From an uncultured Lachnospiraceae bacterium (GTDB lineage: Bacteria; Bacillota; Clostridia; Lachnospirales; Lachnospiraceae), in contig CACZBD010000019.1 in NCBI GenBank assembly GCA_902779305.1, positions 1 to 64,000 of the forward strand: 64,000 nucleotides of DNA, in the 5' to 3' direction. How positions within the stretch are numbered: the first letter of the stretch is position 1; every line of letters begins with the position of its first letter. The notes beneath the pieces were generated by a model. The model was not told where the DNA came from, ran no database searches, and was given only the letters and a program-made list of their open reading frames with translations. The translations under genes and the position numbers were made by a program. Below, in pieces: positions 43,612 through 53,515 of this stretch.

Positions 43612-43657
43612 AAACCCCGCAAACCTATTTAGTACAATAGCACAATTTGCGGGGTTT
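43612..43657 (-). promoter_or_regulatory. 12-bp inverted repeat overlapping the pta promoter
   Basis: AAACCCCGCAAA (43612-43623) pairs perfectly with TTTGCGGGGTTT (43646-43657) around 22 bases. The minus-strand exit has TTTT, so it may end the transcript of the 2255-residue gene. A promoter TTGATA, 17 bp, TATTGT reading into pta overlaps the right arm. The same DNA may therefore be both terminator and pta promoter region. Confidence 0.5.
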
Positions 43658-43703
43658 ATCAATGGAAATGAGCCCTGTTCTATGCGCTTTGCCGGATAGA
43701 GCC

Positions 43704-46700
43704 CTATAGCACTGCTTCCCACTGCGCATACAGTGTCCAGTTCTCACCGTAGAGCAGCGCAGTGATCCAGGATGGGGTGAAAGCGGCCTGATCCGCAAAA
43801 TTCTTCCCCGTGCCGTCCGGCCTCGTGTTCCAGCCGGCAAAAGTCACTTCCGTGGCGGTTACCCATCTGCCCCTGGCGTCCTTCTTCTGTACCTTGAACG
43901 CATTCTTCGCAAGCTTTCCGCCTTTGGGGATCACGGAATCCTTCATGGTGCCGACAACCTGATATTTCGATTCAAAATCATCCAAACTAGTGACAATGCC
44001 TTCCATAAGAAGTGCAGTATACAGATCTGAATCCTCATTGTACAGGTTCGCATCATAGTGGATCGTTTCATACATCTGTCTGGCAACGATCTTAAACGTT
44101 ACGGTTTTCTCGCCTGCATATCCTTTCTTAGGATTACCCTTCAGGACGACCGTTGCTGTTCCGGCATTCGTATTCTTATCATAGGATACGATCGTAAAGT
44201 CGGAATCATCCGGGTGTTCCGGATCAAATGCCAGCGGTTCTTCTACACCCTTTAAGGTCACCGTCAGCTCATCCGCTCCCAGCGTGATCGGGCTGCCGGT
44301 ATACATCCGGTCCGGGATCGTTACGCTTGCTTTGGTAAAGTCTTTTTCCGCAAAGCAGAAGGTTCCGGCGGAACTCTTATCATAGTATCCCTTGCTCTGC
44401 ACGCTGACAAAGATCCTTGTTCCGGCCGGAATGCAGTGCGTGTCAAGAACATCTGTTCCTACCGATACAGATTCTTCCTCCCATTTACCTGCCTTCTTCA
44501 CGGTGACTACCGTATCTTCCGCATAGGTATATTCGATGTCTTTTGCTGCGCTGTAGTCCGTTCCTGCCTTTAAGATCTGACCGCCGGTATCACGCACCGT
44601 GATCTTTGTTTTTCTGAACAATCCGGTTTTATTCGGCTGAGCCACAATGTCAGTCGCAAAAAGATCGTGTAACTCTCCGTTTGTGATCGTAAAGGTTCTT
44701 TCAGTCTTTCCAGCAAAACGGCCCTTGAAGGTGATCGTTACGGTCGGAGCAATGCTCTTTGATCTATTCGTAGCGTTATAGTCGCCGGGTTTTGTGTTGT
44801 TGGACCAGACAAGGGTGTAATCAACTCCTGCCTTCAAGGTCTCGTCATCTCTTCCCGTATAGCTGTAAACCACAACCGGTTCAGGCTTTACGCCGCCTTT
44901 CACGAACGGTTTTTTCGGAACATCATTTTCGGATGCATCCGGCATAGCTTTCCATTCTTTCGTGGTGTCATCGGGCAAATAGACCGAGATGGTTCCCATC
45001 TCTGCAACATCCTGTGCTTTGATCTTGAACGTCTTCTTTACAGTGCCGGCATAATTTCCCTTTCCTGTAAAGATGACCGTTGCGGTTCCGGGTTCAGAAT
45101 TATTTTCATAGGAAACCGTATAATCCTCTCCCTTTGTAAGGTCGTCATACTTTTGAGTCCCGTTTTCCTTATATTTATACTGCAGATCGATCCCATACGT
45201 TTCACTTTCATCCGTAGGACCTGCCACTTCAAACGGCAGACCGGTGTAAACAAACGCATTCTTGTCATAAAGATCAGCGTATTCTGTGGACTTGGTGATG
45301 TCCTTAAGGAATGTTACCTTCTTCATATCAATTCCCGTGATCTTGAATGGCTTCGATACCATTCCGACATAATCACCCATGCCGAATACATACACGGTTG
45401 CCGTGCCGATCTCTTTGTTCGCAGCATAAGCCAGCCTGTAATCTGTTCCGCTTGTAAGCGGCTTGTTTTTATATGTGATATCCCAGTTAAAATCACCTGC
45501 TGCGGACTTCAGCGGTTTTGTCGATGCAGTTTCAGTTACCCCGAGCTCAAATGACTTTCCGCTATACTTCTGATCGGGGATAGAAGGGAATTTCGCTGCC
45601 GAGATCATCGTCTCATCTTTGGCAACATAAACCTTAAGGTCTCTTTCCCCTGAAAAATTGCCGCCTGCAACGCCCCTTACCTTAATGGTATGGATTCCTT
45701 CGTCACTCAGCGTATCCTGATCGAGCGTATAATCCGTTCCCTTCTTAAGCGTAACAGCCTTTCCGTCTATATTGCATTTCAGAACCGGCGCGATCTTGAC
45801 CGGCTTACCTTTGTTATAGGCAACAACCAGATGCGCCTGCGTAAGTCCTTCCTTTACAGCCTCATCAAGATCCGTGTAAACTTCTGACGCGATATCAATC
45901 GGATTGATCGTGAATGTTACGGACGCGGTATCCTTAAAGTTTCCTTTTCCCTTAATGGTCACGGTCGGCGGGATGGGCTTGCCGTTCTTTACGCTGCCTG
46001 CATTGCCGGCATTCGTGTTATTGGAATAAGAAAGCGTATAATCGGCAGATGACAGTTTACGCCTAAACGACCCGTAGTAAACCTCCGGTTCCGGCTTCTG
46101 TGCCTTTCCGTTATAGGCGACATCAGGGATCCTTTTGACGATCAGCTGTCCGGCCGCAATATCCGTGATCGAAGCATGTGCCGTGATCGTAACGGTCTCC
46201 CCATGCTCGGTCGTGATGACAAGGGATAGATCAGACGTCCCGGAAGTATTGAAGTCATCACGGGGTATCACTTTAAACGTTTTGCTCTCTCCTGCTGCGA
46301 TCTCATTCCCCTCTTCCGGTAATCCGCCATAAATAGTGAATTTATGACCAGCATTTTGTGTAACATCTGCGATGGTCTGCTTTTGATTGCCCGTGTTTGT
46401 GAGCGTAACAGTCACAGCCTTAAATCCGCTTGCTCCTCCGAGCTCATTCACAAGCTTTTCGCCAAAGTCAATGCTCGCCGGTGTGGCAGTAAGACCATAA
46501 ACCGGTTCAGGCGCCGCCGTGATCTCATACTTTGCGGTGAACGTCCGTGAAATACCTGCATTCGTTGAGATCGTGAGTTCCTCAGAGTAACTGCCGGCTT
46601 CTGCTCCTTCTATGTTCTTCGGCCAGATCTTAAACGTCATGGACTCACCCGGCTCAAGCTTTGACTTTGAATATGCGCTTACTACGAATTTTTCGGAAGC

Positions 46701-49700
46701 AAATGATGCAAAAGTCAGTTCCGTATCACCGGTATTTGTGACGGTAACGATCGCCTTGTCCCCTTCGGGATACGGATCGGGATATTGCCCCTCGACAAAT
46801 GACGCAGCAGTAACAACCGCAGGTTCGATCGTAAAGGCCGGATTCGTGACTACGGTCGGTTCCGGGCCGATCATGACTGTACCGTTGTAGTTCTGCCCGT
46901 CTGCATCCTTAAATCTTTTCGATGATGCATCGAAACTTCCGCCTGCCGGGAGAAGCACCTTAATGTCACCTCCCAAAGTCAGGCTTCCGTCGATCCTGAG
47001 CGGTTCGGAATTACCTGCTGCCGTAAGCTTTGCACTGTCTGAAACAGTCAGGGCGGTTACCTGCATACTATCGTTTGTGTTGCTGCCGGTGATCTCAACC
47101 TGTGCATTTCCGCTGATCGCTGCCCGGGGGATATATTCACCGCCCGCCAGGTCATTTTTTCTTTTCAGTGTATTTCCCGAAAATTTTCCTCCGCTTGCCG
47201 TGAAGGAATCCTGTACGCTGACAGAGAAACTGTTTGAAAAATCACACTCTCCTCCGGATATCTCAAAAGAATTCAGATATGCACTGAAATTGCTTTTGCT
47301 TGTGTGCAGCTTTCCGCCTGTTACGATGAGTTTGTCCACACAGGAGCCATGTGAAGTACTTCCGAGGTCATCTGTAAGGCAGATATCACCGCCCTCGATC
47401 TTCAGGGTATCCAGCGTGGTATCATTGCTGATCCTGGTGGAAAGTTTTCCGTTATTGCTTCCCGTAAAAGTCAGGGTTACGGGATGATCCCCTTCCATAT
47501 AAGTATTGGTTAAATAAATGTTCTTCCCGTATTTTCCCCGGCTGAGGTCATCACCGTCTGCAAGGACGATCGTCGTATCCCCGACCAGCTGGATCTCACC
47601 CTCCGGGAGATCCTGCGGTCTGTATTCACCTCTATATCCAAATGTGTAATAGGCATACAGAGTTCCGGTAGAGGTTTCTCCACCGGAGACGATGTTTACG
47701 GTCAGCGCCGGTTCTCTCGAGGAATTAATCCCGGCAGTTCCTGTATAAGTGATCGTGCATTTTGTTTCTTCACCGGGATCAAGGGTGGAATCCGCAAACG
47801 CAAATGTTGAATTCGTTTCACCTGTGATCGAGGAGATCGTCAACGGATCATTCCCTGTATTTTTAATATAGAATTTTGAGGTTTTAGTTTCATCCGTAAT
47901 ACAGAACGGGATCAGAAGACGCTTTCTTCTTGCCGAATCCGTCCCTGCGGCATTTCCGAATTCGTCTGTGTATTCTAAGGAAACCGTCGCTTCCTCTACC
48001 GCGAACTTCAGCTCAATATTCATGATAAAGCCCTGAACCGTTGTCAATGTAACAGTTTCATCATGGCTGCCGGCTGTTAATCCGCCTTTCGGCAGAATAC
48101 TTAACACTATCTTCGAGTTCTTACCTAATGATGCCGGTGTTCTCGAATAGGTGAGTGTGTATTTTTCTGAAGTTACATTATTAAACTGGATAGACTCTTC
48201 ACCCGTATTCGTGATTTCTATATTCAGTGGGGATCCACCGGTAAAGTCATATCCTTCTATGACCGTTCCAAAATCAGCCGTCGCTTTTGCACTGTCTTCT
48301 TCATCGATCGCACCACCGAAAGAATCGTTTTCCGATGATACGGCGGTGAAGGCTGCCTTTGCATTACTTTTCTTTACCTGCACGGAAAGCGGAAGCGTAT
48401 ACGTTGCAGCGTTCTCCGAAATGGCAAACACCATGTTCTCGCTGTAGGCACCGGCTGCAAGTCCCGGTTTAGGCTGTACCGTAAATGTGTAGGTTTCGTT
48501 AACCGCAAGTTTCGGCCACTCGGTTACGTTTGCGGTAAAGTTTGTTGCGCTCGCTCCCGTGATCGTGCAGGGAAGATTGCTGTCGTTTCTGACGGTCACC
48601 TCCTGTGAAGTCGGACTGGAGCCAAGATACAGAAGGGAAAATTCCACGGCTGTAGGTGAAAACGCAAGACTGTACTGCGGATCTACAACCGAAAATCCTG
48701 CCGTAAAAGATTCTGATACTCCGGCATCCGTTTTGATCGTAAAGTTTTCCTCGTATCTTTGGGCAGATGAAGGGTTCTTTTTTTTCGGCCAGATCTTAAA
48801 TGTCATGGTATCTTCCGGGGCAAGCTTTACCTTGGAATATCCGCTGAAATAAAAGTTCTCGGGCCTTAGTGCAGAAAATAAGAGTTCCGAATCTCCCGTG
48901 TTTGTCACGGTAACCACTTTCTTATCGGCTTCCGGATACGAAGAAGGATAACAGCCTTTTACATAAGCCCCGCAGTCAACATATTCCGTGCTGATCGTAA
49001 AGGAAGGATTTTCAGGAGTCTCGGATGGTTCCGGTCCGATCTTGACCGTGCCGTAATAATCCTGACCGGCTGAATCCTTGAACCTTTTCCATGTTGGATC
49101 GTATCTTCCTCCTGCCGGGAGCAGAACCTTGACGTCATCTTCCAAAGTCAGGGTGCCGCGTATTTCCAGCGGGGTGGTTGCATTGGATGCTGCTGTGATC
49201 ATTGCACTGTCTGAAACTGTCAGATCCTTTACAGACATGTAGTCACTGCTGGTTTTACCGGTGATCTCCACCCGGCCATTCCCACTAATCACAGCCTCGG
49301 GAATGATTGTTTCACCACTACTACTCCTTACCAGCTTGTTCCCGATGAATTTACCGCCGCTTACTTTAAAGGAGTCCTGCACATAAACAGCCCAGCTGTT
49401 TGAAAAGTCACACTCTCCTCCGGAAATCTCAACCGACTTAATGCGGGCACTGAAGTATGTATTGTTAATGCCAAGCTTCCCGCCCGTCATGATGAGTTTG
49501 TTCAACCAGGATGAATGTGAAGAACTGCCGATACTATCCTTCAGGCAGATATCCCCTCCTTCGATCTTCAGCGTGTCCAGTGTGGTCTCATCACCGATCG
49601 CAGTGGAAAGCTTTCCACTATCATTTCCCGTAAAAGTCAGGGTTATGGGATGATCCCCATCCATACGAGTGTTTGTCAGATAAATATCCTTTTCGAATTT

Positions 49701-50471
49701 TCCACTCATATCAAGATCGTCTTCTTCCCCAAGGACGATCGTTGTATCACCGATCAGCGGGATTGTAGTCAGCACGCGGCCGTCTTCATAAAAATCCTGT
49801 GCCGCGTACCTTCCTCTGAATCCGAACCTGTAGAATGCATATAAAGTCGTAGTATAGGGGTTTCCACCGGATTCAAGTTTTACGGTCAAATCCGGCTCCC
49901 TTGAGCCGTTAGTATAGGCATTACCCGTATAAGTAACTGTACAGGTTGTATCTTCATCCGGATCCAGGTCTGGGTTTTCGATCTCAAAAGTCGACTGGGT
50001 TTCACCTGTTATCTCCACGATCTTAACAGGAGCGTCACTCAGATTTTTAATCTTGAACACACCGGTTCTGGGGTTATCCGTGATACAGATCGGGATCAGA
50101 AGACGCTTTCTTTTTGTAGACTCCGCTCCTGCCACATTATCGAATTCATCGATAAACTGCAGACTGATGCCATCGGGAACACCAAGCAGTTCATCAGCTG
50201 CATCCTCATCAGTGATCTCTTCCGGCATTTCTTCCTCAATGCCGGTTTCCCCGACAATCTCTTCAGGTTCAATGGTCTCTTCAGGTTCAACAGACTCCTC
50301 AGATTCTGCTGGCTCTTCCGGTACCTCAACGATGCTCGGGTTTTCAATCTCCATTGCCTCCACTGAGATTGGTTCTTCTGCCGGTTGCGATGCATATACC
50401 GGCACTTCGGGCAATACCGTTACCGCGAGCATTGTGATAACTGCGATCCAGGTGATAAACTTGCTTCTCAT
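43704..50471 (-). CDS. Giant secreted repeat protein with a 728-residue internal duplication and YDG/MBG-like repeats
   Basis: The 2255-residue protein has a signal peptide (about 1-28), an acidic Glu-rich linker (30-95) and two related long units starting near residues 102 and 830. Both units contain RKRLLIP.CITD, DGDHPITLTFTG/EGDHPVTLTFTG, LDTLKIEGGDICL and VLLPAGG, in a beta-helix-like then Ig-like order. Choice-of-anchor-type Ig modules and several YDG/MBG repeats follow (about 1410-2130), then a C-terminal InlB-type repeat (FAGWNTRPDG..WTLYAQWE). No LPXTG anchor is visible. The ATG at 50471 follows AAAGGAT. Confidence 0.85.
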   Translation of the reverse strand: MRSKFITWIAVITMLAVTVLPEVPVYASQPAEEPISVEAMEIENPSIVEVPEEPAESEESVEPEETIEPEEIVGETGIEEEMPEEITDEDAADELLGVPDGISLQFIDEFDNVAGAESTKRKRLLIPICITDNPRTGVFKIKNLSDAPVKIVEITGETQSTFEIENPDLDPDEDTTCTVTYTGNAYTNGSREPDLTVKLESGGNPYTTTLYAFYRFGFRGRYAAQDFYEDGRVLTTIPLIGDTTIVLGEEDDLDMSGKFEKDIYLTNTRMDGDHPITLTFTGNDSGKLSTAIGDETTLDTLKIEGGDICLKDSIGSSSHSSWLNKLIMTGGKLGINNTYFSARIKSVEISGGECDFSNSWAVYVQDSFKVSGGKFIGNKLVRSSSGETIIPEAVISGNGRVEITGKTSSDYMSVKDLTVSDSAMITAASNATTPLEIRGTLTLEDDVKVLLPAGGRYDPTWKRFKDSAGQDYYGTVKIGPEPSETPENPSFTISTEYVDCGAYVKGCYPSSYPEADKKVVTVTNTGDSELLFSALRPENFYFSGYSKVKLAPEDTMTFKIWPKKKNPSSAQRYEENFTIKTDAGVSESFTAGFSVVDPQYSLAFSPTAVEFSLLYLGSSPTSQEVTVRNDSNLPCTITGASATNFTANVTEWPKLAVNETYTFTVQPKPGLAAGAYSENMVFAISENAATYTLPLSVQVKKSNAKAAFTAVSSENDSFGGAIDEEDSAKATADFGTVIEGYDFTGGSPLNIEITNTGEESIQFNNVTSEKYTLTYSRTPASLGKNSKIVLSILPKGGLTAGSHDETVTLTTVQGFIMNIELKFAVEEATVSLEYTDEFGNAAGTDSARRKRLLIPFCITDETKTSKFYIKNTGNDPLTISSITGETNSTFAFADSTLDPGEETKCTITYTGTAGINSSREPALTVNIVSGGETSTGTLYAYYTFGYRGEYRPQDLPEGEIQLVGDTTIVLADGDDLSRGKYGKNIYLTNTYMEGDHPVTLTFTGSNNGKLSTRISNDTTLDTLKIEGGDICLTDDLGSTSHGSCVDKLIVTGGKLHTSKSNFSAYLNSFEISGGECDFSNSFSVSVQDSFTASGGKFSGNTLKRKNDLAGGEYIPRAAISGNAQVEITGSNTNDSMQVTALTVSDSAKLTAAGNSEPLRIDGSLTLGGDIKVLLPAGGSFDASSKRFKDADGQNYNGTVMIGPEPTVVTNPAFTIEPAVVTAASFVEGQYPDPYPEGDKAIVTVTNTGDTELTFASFASEKFVVSAYSKSKLEPGESMTFKIWPKNIEGAEAGSYSEELTISTNAGISRTFTAKYEITAAPEPVYGLTATPASIDFGEKLVNELGGASGFKAVTVTLTNTGNQKQTIADVTQNAGHKFTIYGGLPEEGNEIAAGESKTFKVIPRDDFNTSGTSDLSLVITTEHGETVTITAHASITDIAAGQLIVKRIPDVAYNGKAQKPEPEVYYGSFRRKLSSADYTLSYSNNTNAGNAGSVKNGKPIPPTVTIKGKGNFKDTASVTFTINPIDIASEVYTDLDEAVKEGLTQAHLVVAYNKGKPVKIAPVLKCNIDGKAVTLKKGTDYTLDQDTLSDEGIHTIKVRGVAGGNFSGERDLKVYVAKDETMISAAKFPSIPDQKYSGKSFELGVTETASTKPLKSAAGDFNWDITYKNKPLTSGTDYRLAYAANKEIGTATVYVFGMGDYVGMVSKPFKITGIDMKKVTFLKDITKSTEYADLYDKNAFVYTGLPFEVAGPTDESETYGIDLQYKYKENGTQKYDDLTKGEDYTVSYENNSEPGTATVIFTGKGNYAGTVKKTFKIKAQDVAEMGTISVYLPDDTTKEWKAMPDASENDVPKKPFVKGGVKPEPVVVYSYTGRDDETLKAGVDYTLVWSNNTKPGDYNATNRSKSIAPTVTITFKGRFAGKTERTFTITNGELHDLFATDIVAQPNKTGLFRKTKITVRDTGGQILKAGTDYSAAKDIEYTYAEDTVVTVKKAGKWEEESVSVGTDVLDTHCIPAGTRIFVSVQSKGYYDKSSAGTFCFAEKDFTKASVTIPDRMYTGSPITLGADELTVTLKGVEEPLAFDPEHPDDSDFTIVSYDKNTNAGTATVVLKGNPKKGYAGEKTVTFKIVARQMYETIHYDANLYNEDSDLYTALLMEGIVTSLDDFESKYQVVGTMKDSVIPKGGKLAKNAFKVQKKDARGRWVTATEVTFAGWNTRPDGTGKNFADQAAFTPSWITALLYGENWTLYAQWEAVL

Positions 50472-50574
50472 GACTTGTCCATCCTTTCATTTACCGCTGT
50501 CTGTCATTTCATGTTTGACTTATATGACTGTAATACTCTGTCAATTCTGACATCATATGCGCAATCTACATCGT

Positions 50575-50617
50575 ATTATAGCATGCGGTTTTACCTCCCA
50601 CTACCTACGAAAGTCTA
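50575..50617 (-). promoter_or_regulatory. Promoter of the 2255-residue protein gene with shared 17-bp box
   Basis: TAGACTTTCGTAGGTAG (50617-50601), exactly 20 bp, then TGC-TATAAT (extended -10, hexamer 50580-50575). Sixteen of 17 box bases match the box at 37544-37528. The expected mRNA leader is about 95 bases. Confidence 0.7.
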
Positions 50618-50623
50618 TACTTT

Positions 50624-50671
50624 AAAAGAGGTACAGCCGCGGATCTGTCCGGTCCGGGTTGTACCTCTTAT
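50624..50671. other. Long inverted repeat between tmcAL and the 2255-residue gene
   Basis: AAGAGGTACA (50626-50635) pairs perfectly with TGTACCTCTT (50660-50669), and inner GC-rich sequence may extend the stem. On the minus strand the stem is followed by TTTTAAA, so it could be an intrinsic terminator for leftward transcription, although no leftward gene precedes it. The remaining part of the 327-base gap holds only the promoters listed here. Confidence 0.5.
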
Positions 50672-50696
50672 GTTCGTTCAATGATTAAATTTTACT

Positions 50697-50725
50697 TTGC
50701 CTGCGGCTTTAGGAAATGATACACT
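50697..50725 (+). promoter_or_regulatory. Probable tmcAL promoter
   Basis: TTGCCT (50697-50702), 17 bp, TACACT (50720-50725), about 70 bases before the start codon. Confidence 0.45.
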
Positions 50726-50798
50726 GAAATTGAAAGAACAAAACGCTCTTGATCTTCATGAGAGCATGACCGAATTCCCGCAAACAGGAGAGCGTGAT

Positions 50799-52079
50799 AT
50801 GACGGTAACCGGGATCGTAGCCGAATACAATCCGTTTCATAATGGCCATCTGTATCACTTAAAGCGCGCCAAACGGGACACCGGGGCAGACTACATCATC
50901 GTGGTCATGTCCGGGGATTTTGTGCAGCGCGGCGCACCGGCCATTCTCGATAAATATTCGCGCACCAAAATGGCGCTTTCAGCCGGTGCGGATCTCGTTC
51001 TCGAGCTTCCTGTCTATTATGCGGTTTCCTCGGCGGACTATTTTGCCAAAGGCGCCACTGCTCTGCTCGATAAACTTGGGGTTGTAAATTGTTTAAGTTT
51101 TGGCAGCGAGCACGGACGGATCGAGGATCTAATCGGCATCGCTTCCCTTTCCGCAAACGAATCGCCCGCTTATTCCATTGCCTTAAACCGTTATCTTGTG
51201 GAAGGCAAGAGTTTTGCCTATGCCAATATGCACGCTCTGATGGATGCCTGCGAGGATGAGCAGTTAAGAAATCTGCTCGAATCGATCCTCGCACAGCCGA
51301 ACAATCTGCTCGGCATCTCCTACATCAAATCTCTGATGCAGCGCAATTCGCAGATCCTGCCGCATACGATCTACCGTTCTTCTTCCGACTATCATGATGA
51401 TTCCGAAGATGCGCTCTCTGCGACCAGCGTCCGTGCGAACCTGATGCGTTCCGGGCAGATCGAAGCCTTAAGGGAACAGGTCCCGGACTATGTACTTGAG
51501 GAGATCCATACCAATTACCAGAAAACATTTCCGATCTCGAGAAACGATTATTCCTCCATTTTGCTGTACAAACTCCGGGAACTGGTATATTCCGAGGAAA
51601 TCCAGCAGCTGACTTCCGTGCCGGATACATTTTCGTTTGCGCGATACCTGGATGTTTCGAATGCGCTGTCCCGCAGGATCATGGCCTGCATCAATCAGTT
51701 TGATGCTTTTAAACCGTTCATCAATCTGCTGAAAACGAAAAACATCACCTATTCCGCCATCAGCAGAGCCCTGCTTCATATCCTGCTTGAGATCCGCAAG
51801 GAAGACATGGAGGAATTTATCGAAAACGATTATGTCGGATATGCACGCATCCTTGGTTTTCGAAAACAGGCTTCCCCGCTCTTATCGCAGATCAAAGAAC
51901 ACACTTCGATCCCTCTGATCTCCAAAATAAAAGATGCGCCGTCCTATCTTGACGTCACATCTCTTAAAATACTTTCCTCGGATATCTTTGCCGCCGAACT
52001 CTACGAACAGATCGCGGCGCAGAAATTTTCACATCCGTTCCGCTCCGAATACACGCAGGAGATCATCGTCCTGCCGTGA
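50799..52079 (+). CDS. tmcAL: tRNA(Met) cytidine acetate ligase (YlbM)
   Basis: The 426-residue nucleotidyltransferase-fold protein uses acetate and ATP to make N4-acetylcytidine at the wobble base of elongator tRNA-Met. The start TVTGIVAEYNPFHNGHLYHL holds the HIGH-like NPFHNGH motif, and IVVMSGDFVQRGAPAI and LVLELPVYYAVSSADYF follow. The ATG at 50799 has AGGAGA, and the longer frame upstream lacks family similarity. In Clostridia and Bacilli this gene neighbours yceD-rpmF, which supports an ancestral tmcAL-pta-rpmF-plsX locus here. Confidence 0.93.
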   Translation: MTVTGIVAEYNPFHNGHLYHLKRAKRDTGADYIIVVMSGDFVQRGAPAILDKYSRTKMALSAGADLVLELPVYYAVSSADYFAKGATALLDKLGVVNCLSFGSEHGRIEDLIGIASLSANESPAYSIALNRYLVEGKSFAYANMHALMDACEDEQLRNLLESILAQPNNLLGISYIKSLMQRNSQILPHTIYRSSSDYHDDSEDALSATSVRANLMRSGQIEALREQVPDYVLEEIHTNYQKTFPISRNDYSSILLYKLRELVYSEEIQQLTSVPDTFSFARYLDVSNALSRRIMACINQFDAFKPFINLLKTKNITYSAISRALLHILLEIRKEDMEEFIENDYVGYARILGFRKQASPLLSQIKEHTSIPLISKIKDAPSYLDVTSLKILSSDIFAAELYEQIAAQKFSHPFRSEYTQEIIVLP

Positions 52080-52087
52080 TTTTTATA

Positions 52088-53452
52088 CTAGTTCTTAAAG
52101 GAATGGATCGGTGCCGGGATCCTGCCCGTGCGGTTGATGAACTCGTCGCAGGAATACGGATTCACGGCCATGACTGGCGCATATCCGAACAGGCCTCCGA
52201 ATTCCACAGTTTCCCCGACCTTTTTCCCGTATGCCGGGATCAGACGCGCCGCTGTTGTCTTCTGGTTCACCATGCCGATCGCCATCTCATCCGCGATAAT
52301 ACCGGAGATCGTTGTTGCCTTCGTATCCCCCGGAATCGCGATCATATCCAGTCCCACCGAGCAGACACAGGTCATCGCTTCCAGCTTTTCCAAAGTGATC
52401 GCACCGGCTTCCACCGCATTGATCATTCCCTGGTCCTCGGAAACCGGGATAAACGCGCCGCTTAAGCCGCCCACATAGGAAGAGGCCATCACGCCGCCCT
52501 TTTTCACCTGATCGTTCAGCATCGCAAGCGCCGCCGTCGTTCCCGGCGCCCCTGCATATTCTAAGCCGATCTCACATAAGATATCCGCCACGGAATCTCC
52601 GACTGCGGGGGTCGGTGCAAGAGATAAGTCCACGATACCGAACGGAATATTCAGCATTTTGGATGCTTCCTGCGCAACCAGTTGTCCGACGCGGGTGACT
52701 TTGAACGCAGTCTTCTTGATCGTCTCGCAGAGCACCTCAAAATCCTCGCCTTTAACTTTGGCGACAGCCTCCTTCACAACGCCCGGTCCGGAAACGCCGA
52801 CATTGATGATCGCATCCGCCTCCGTCACGCCGTGAAAAGCACCCGCCATGAACGGATTGTCATCCGGTGCGTTGCAGAACACCACCAGTTTCATGCAATC
52901 GGCGGAATCATTCTCTTTGGAGATCTCGGCTGTATCCAGAACGATCTGCCCCATCAGGCGCACCGCATCCATGTTGATGCCGGTTCTTGTGGACGCAAGG
53001 TTCACGGAGCTGCAGACCCTGTCCGTCTCGTGCAGTGCCTGCGGGATCGAGCGGATCAGCAGTTCATCCGCCTTCGTCATGCCCTTGGACACCAGCGCCG
53101 AATAGCCGCCGATCAGGTTGACGCCGACCGCCTTTGCCGCCTGATCCATTGTCTTGGCCAGCGTGACAAAATCGTCAATGCTCTTTGCTGCGCTTCCGCC
53201 GACGAGTGCCATCGGTGTCACGGAAATACGTTTGTTCACGATCGGGATCCCGAACTCCGTCTCGATCTTTCTGCCGCACTCGACAAGATCCTTTGCGGTG
53301 GTCGTGATCTTGTCATACACATTTTTGTGCAGCGTCGCGATATCATCCGTAATACAGTCAAGCAAACTGATCCCGAGTGTGATCGTGCGCACATCGAGAT
53401 TCTGCTGCTGGATCATTTTATTTGTTTCTCTGACTTCCCGTAGATTGACCAT
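52088..53452 (-). CDS. UPF0210 (PFL family) protein
   Basis: The 454-residue protein belongs to the conserved UPF0210 family. The start region [20 protein letters not shown] and [17 protein letters not shown] are typical, and the length is normal. Despite a distant relation to the pyruvate-formate-lyase fold, its activity is not known. It follows the UPF0237 ACT-domain gene, its constant partner. It ends eight bases from the convergent tmcAL gene. Confidence 0.9.
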   Translation of the reverse strand: MVNLREVRETNKMIQQQNLDVRTITLGISLLDCITDDIATLHKNVYDKITTTAKDLVECGRKIETEFGIPIVNKRISVTPMALVGGSAAKSIDDFVTLAKTMDQAAKAVGVNLIGGYSALVSKGMTKADELLIRSIPQALHETDRVCSSVNLASTRTGINMDAVRLMGQIVLDTAEISKENDSADCMKLVVFCNAPDDNPFMAGAFHGVTEADAIINVGVSGPGVVKEAVAKVKGEDFEVLCETIKKTAFKVTRVGQLVAQEASKMLNIPFGIVDLSLAPTPAVGDSVADILCEIGLEYAGAPGTTAALAMLNDQVKKGGVMASSYVGGLSGAFIPVSEDQGMINAVEAGAITLEKLEAMTCVCSVGLDMIAIPGDTKATTISGIIADEMAIGMVNQKTTAARLIPAYGKKVGETVEFGGLFGYAPVMAVNPYSCDEFINRTGRIPAPIHSFKN

Positions 53453-53515
53453 GATAAAACTCCTTGTAGCGATTGATGATCTTCTTCCGCTTTTCGCTGT
53501 TATAGTATGTTGCCA

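Noticed and set aside
32052-50471. Sortase-anchored surface proteins
   Set aside because: None of the three large proteins ends with LPXTG plus a hydrophobic helix and a basic tail, so they are described as secreted without a known anchor.
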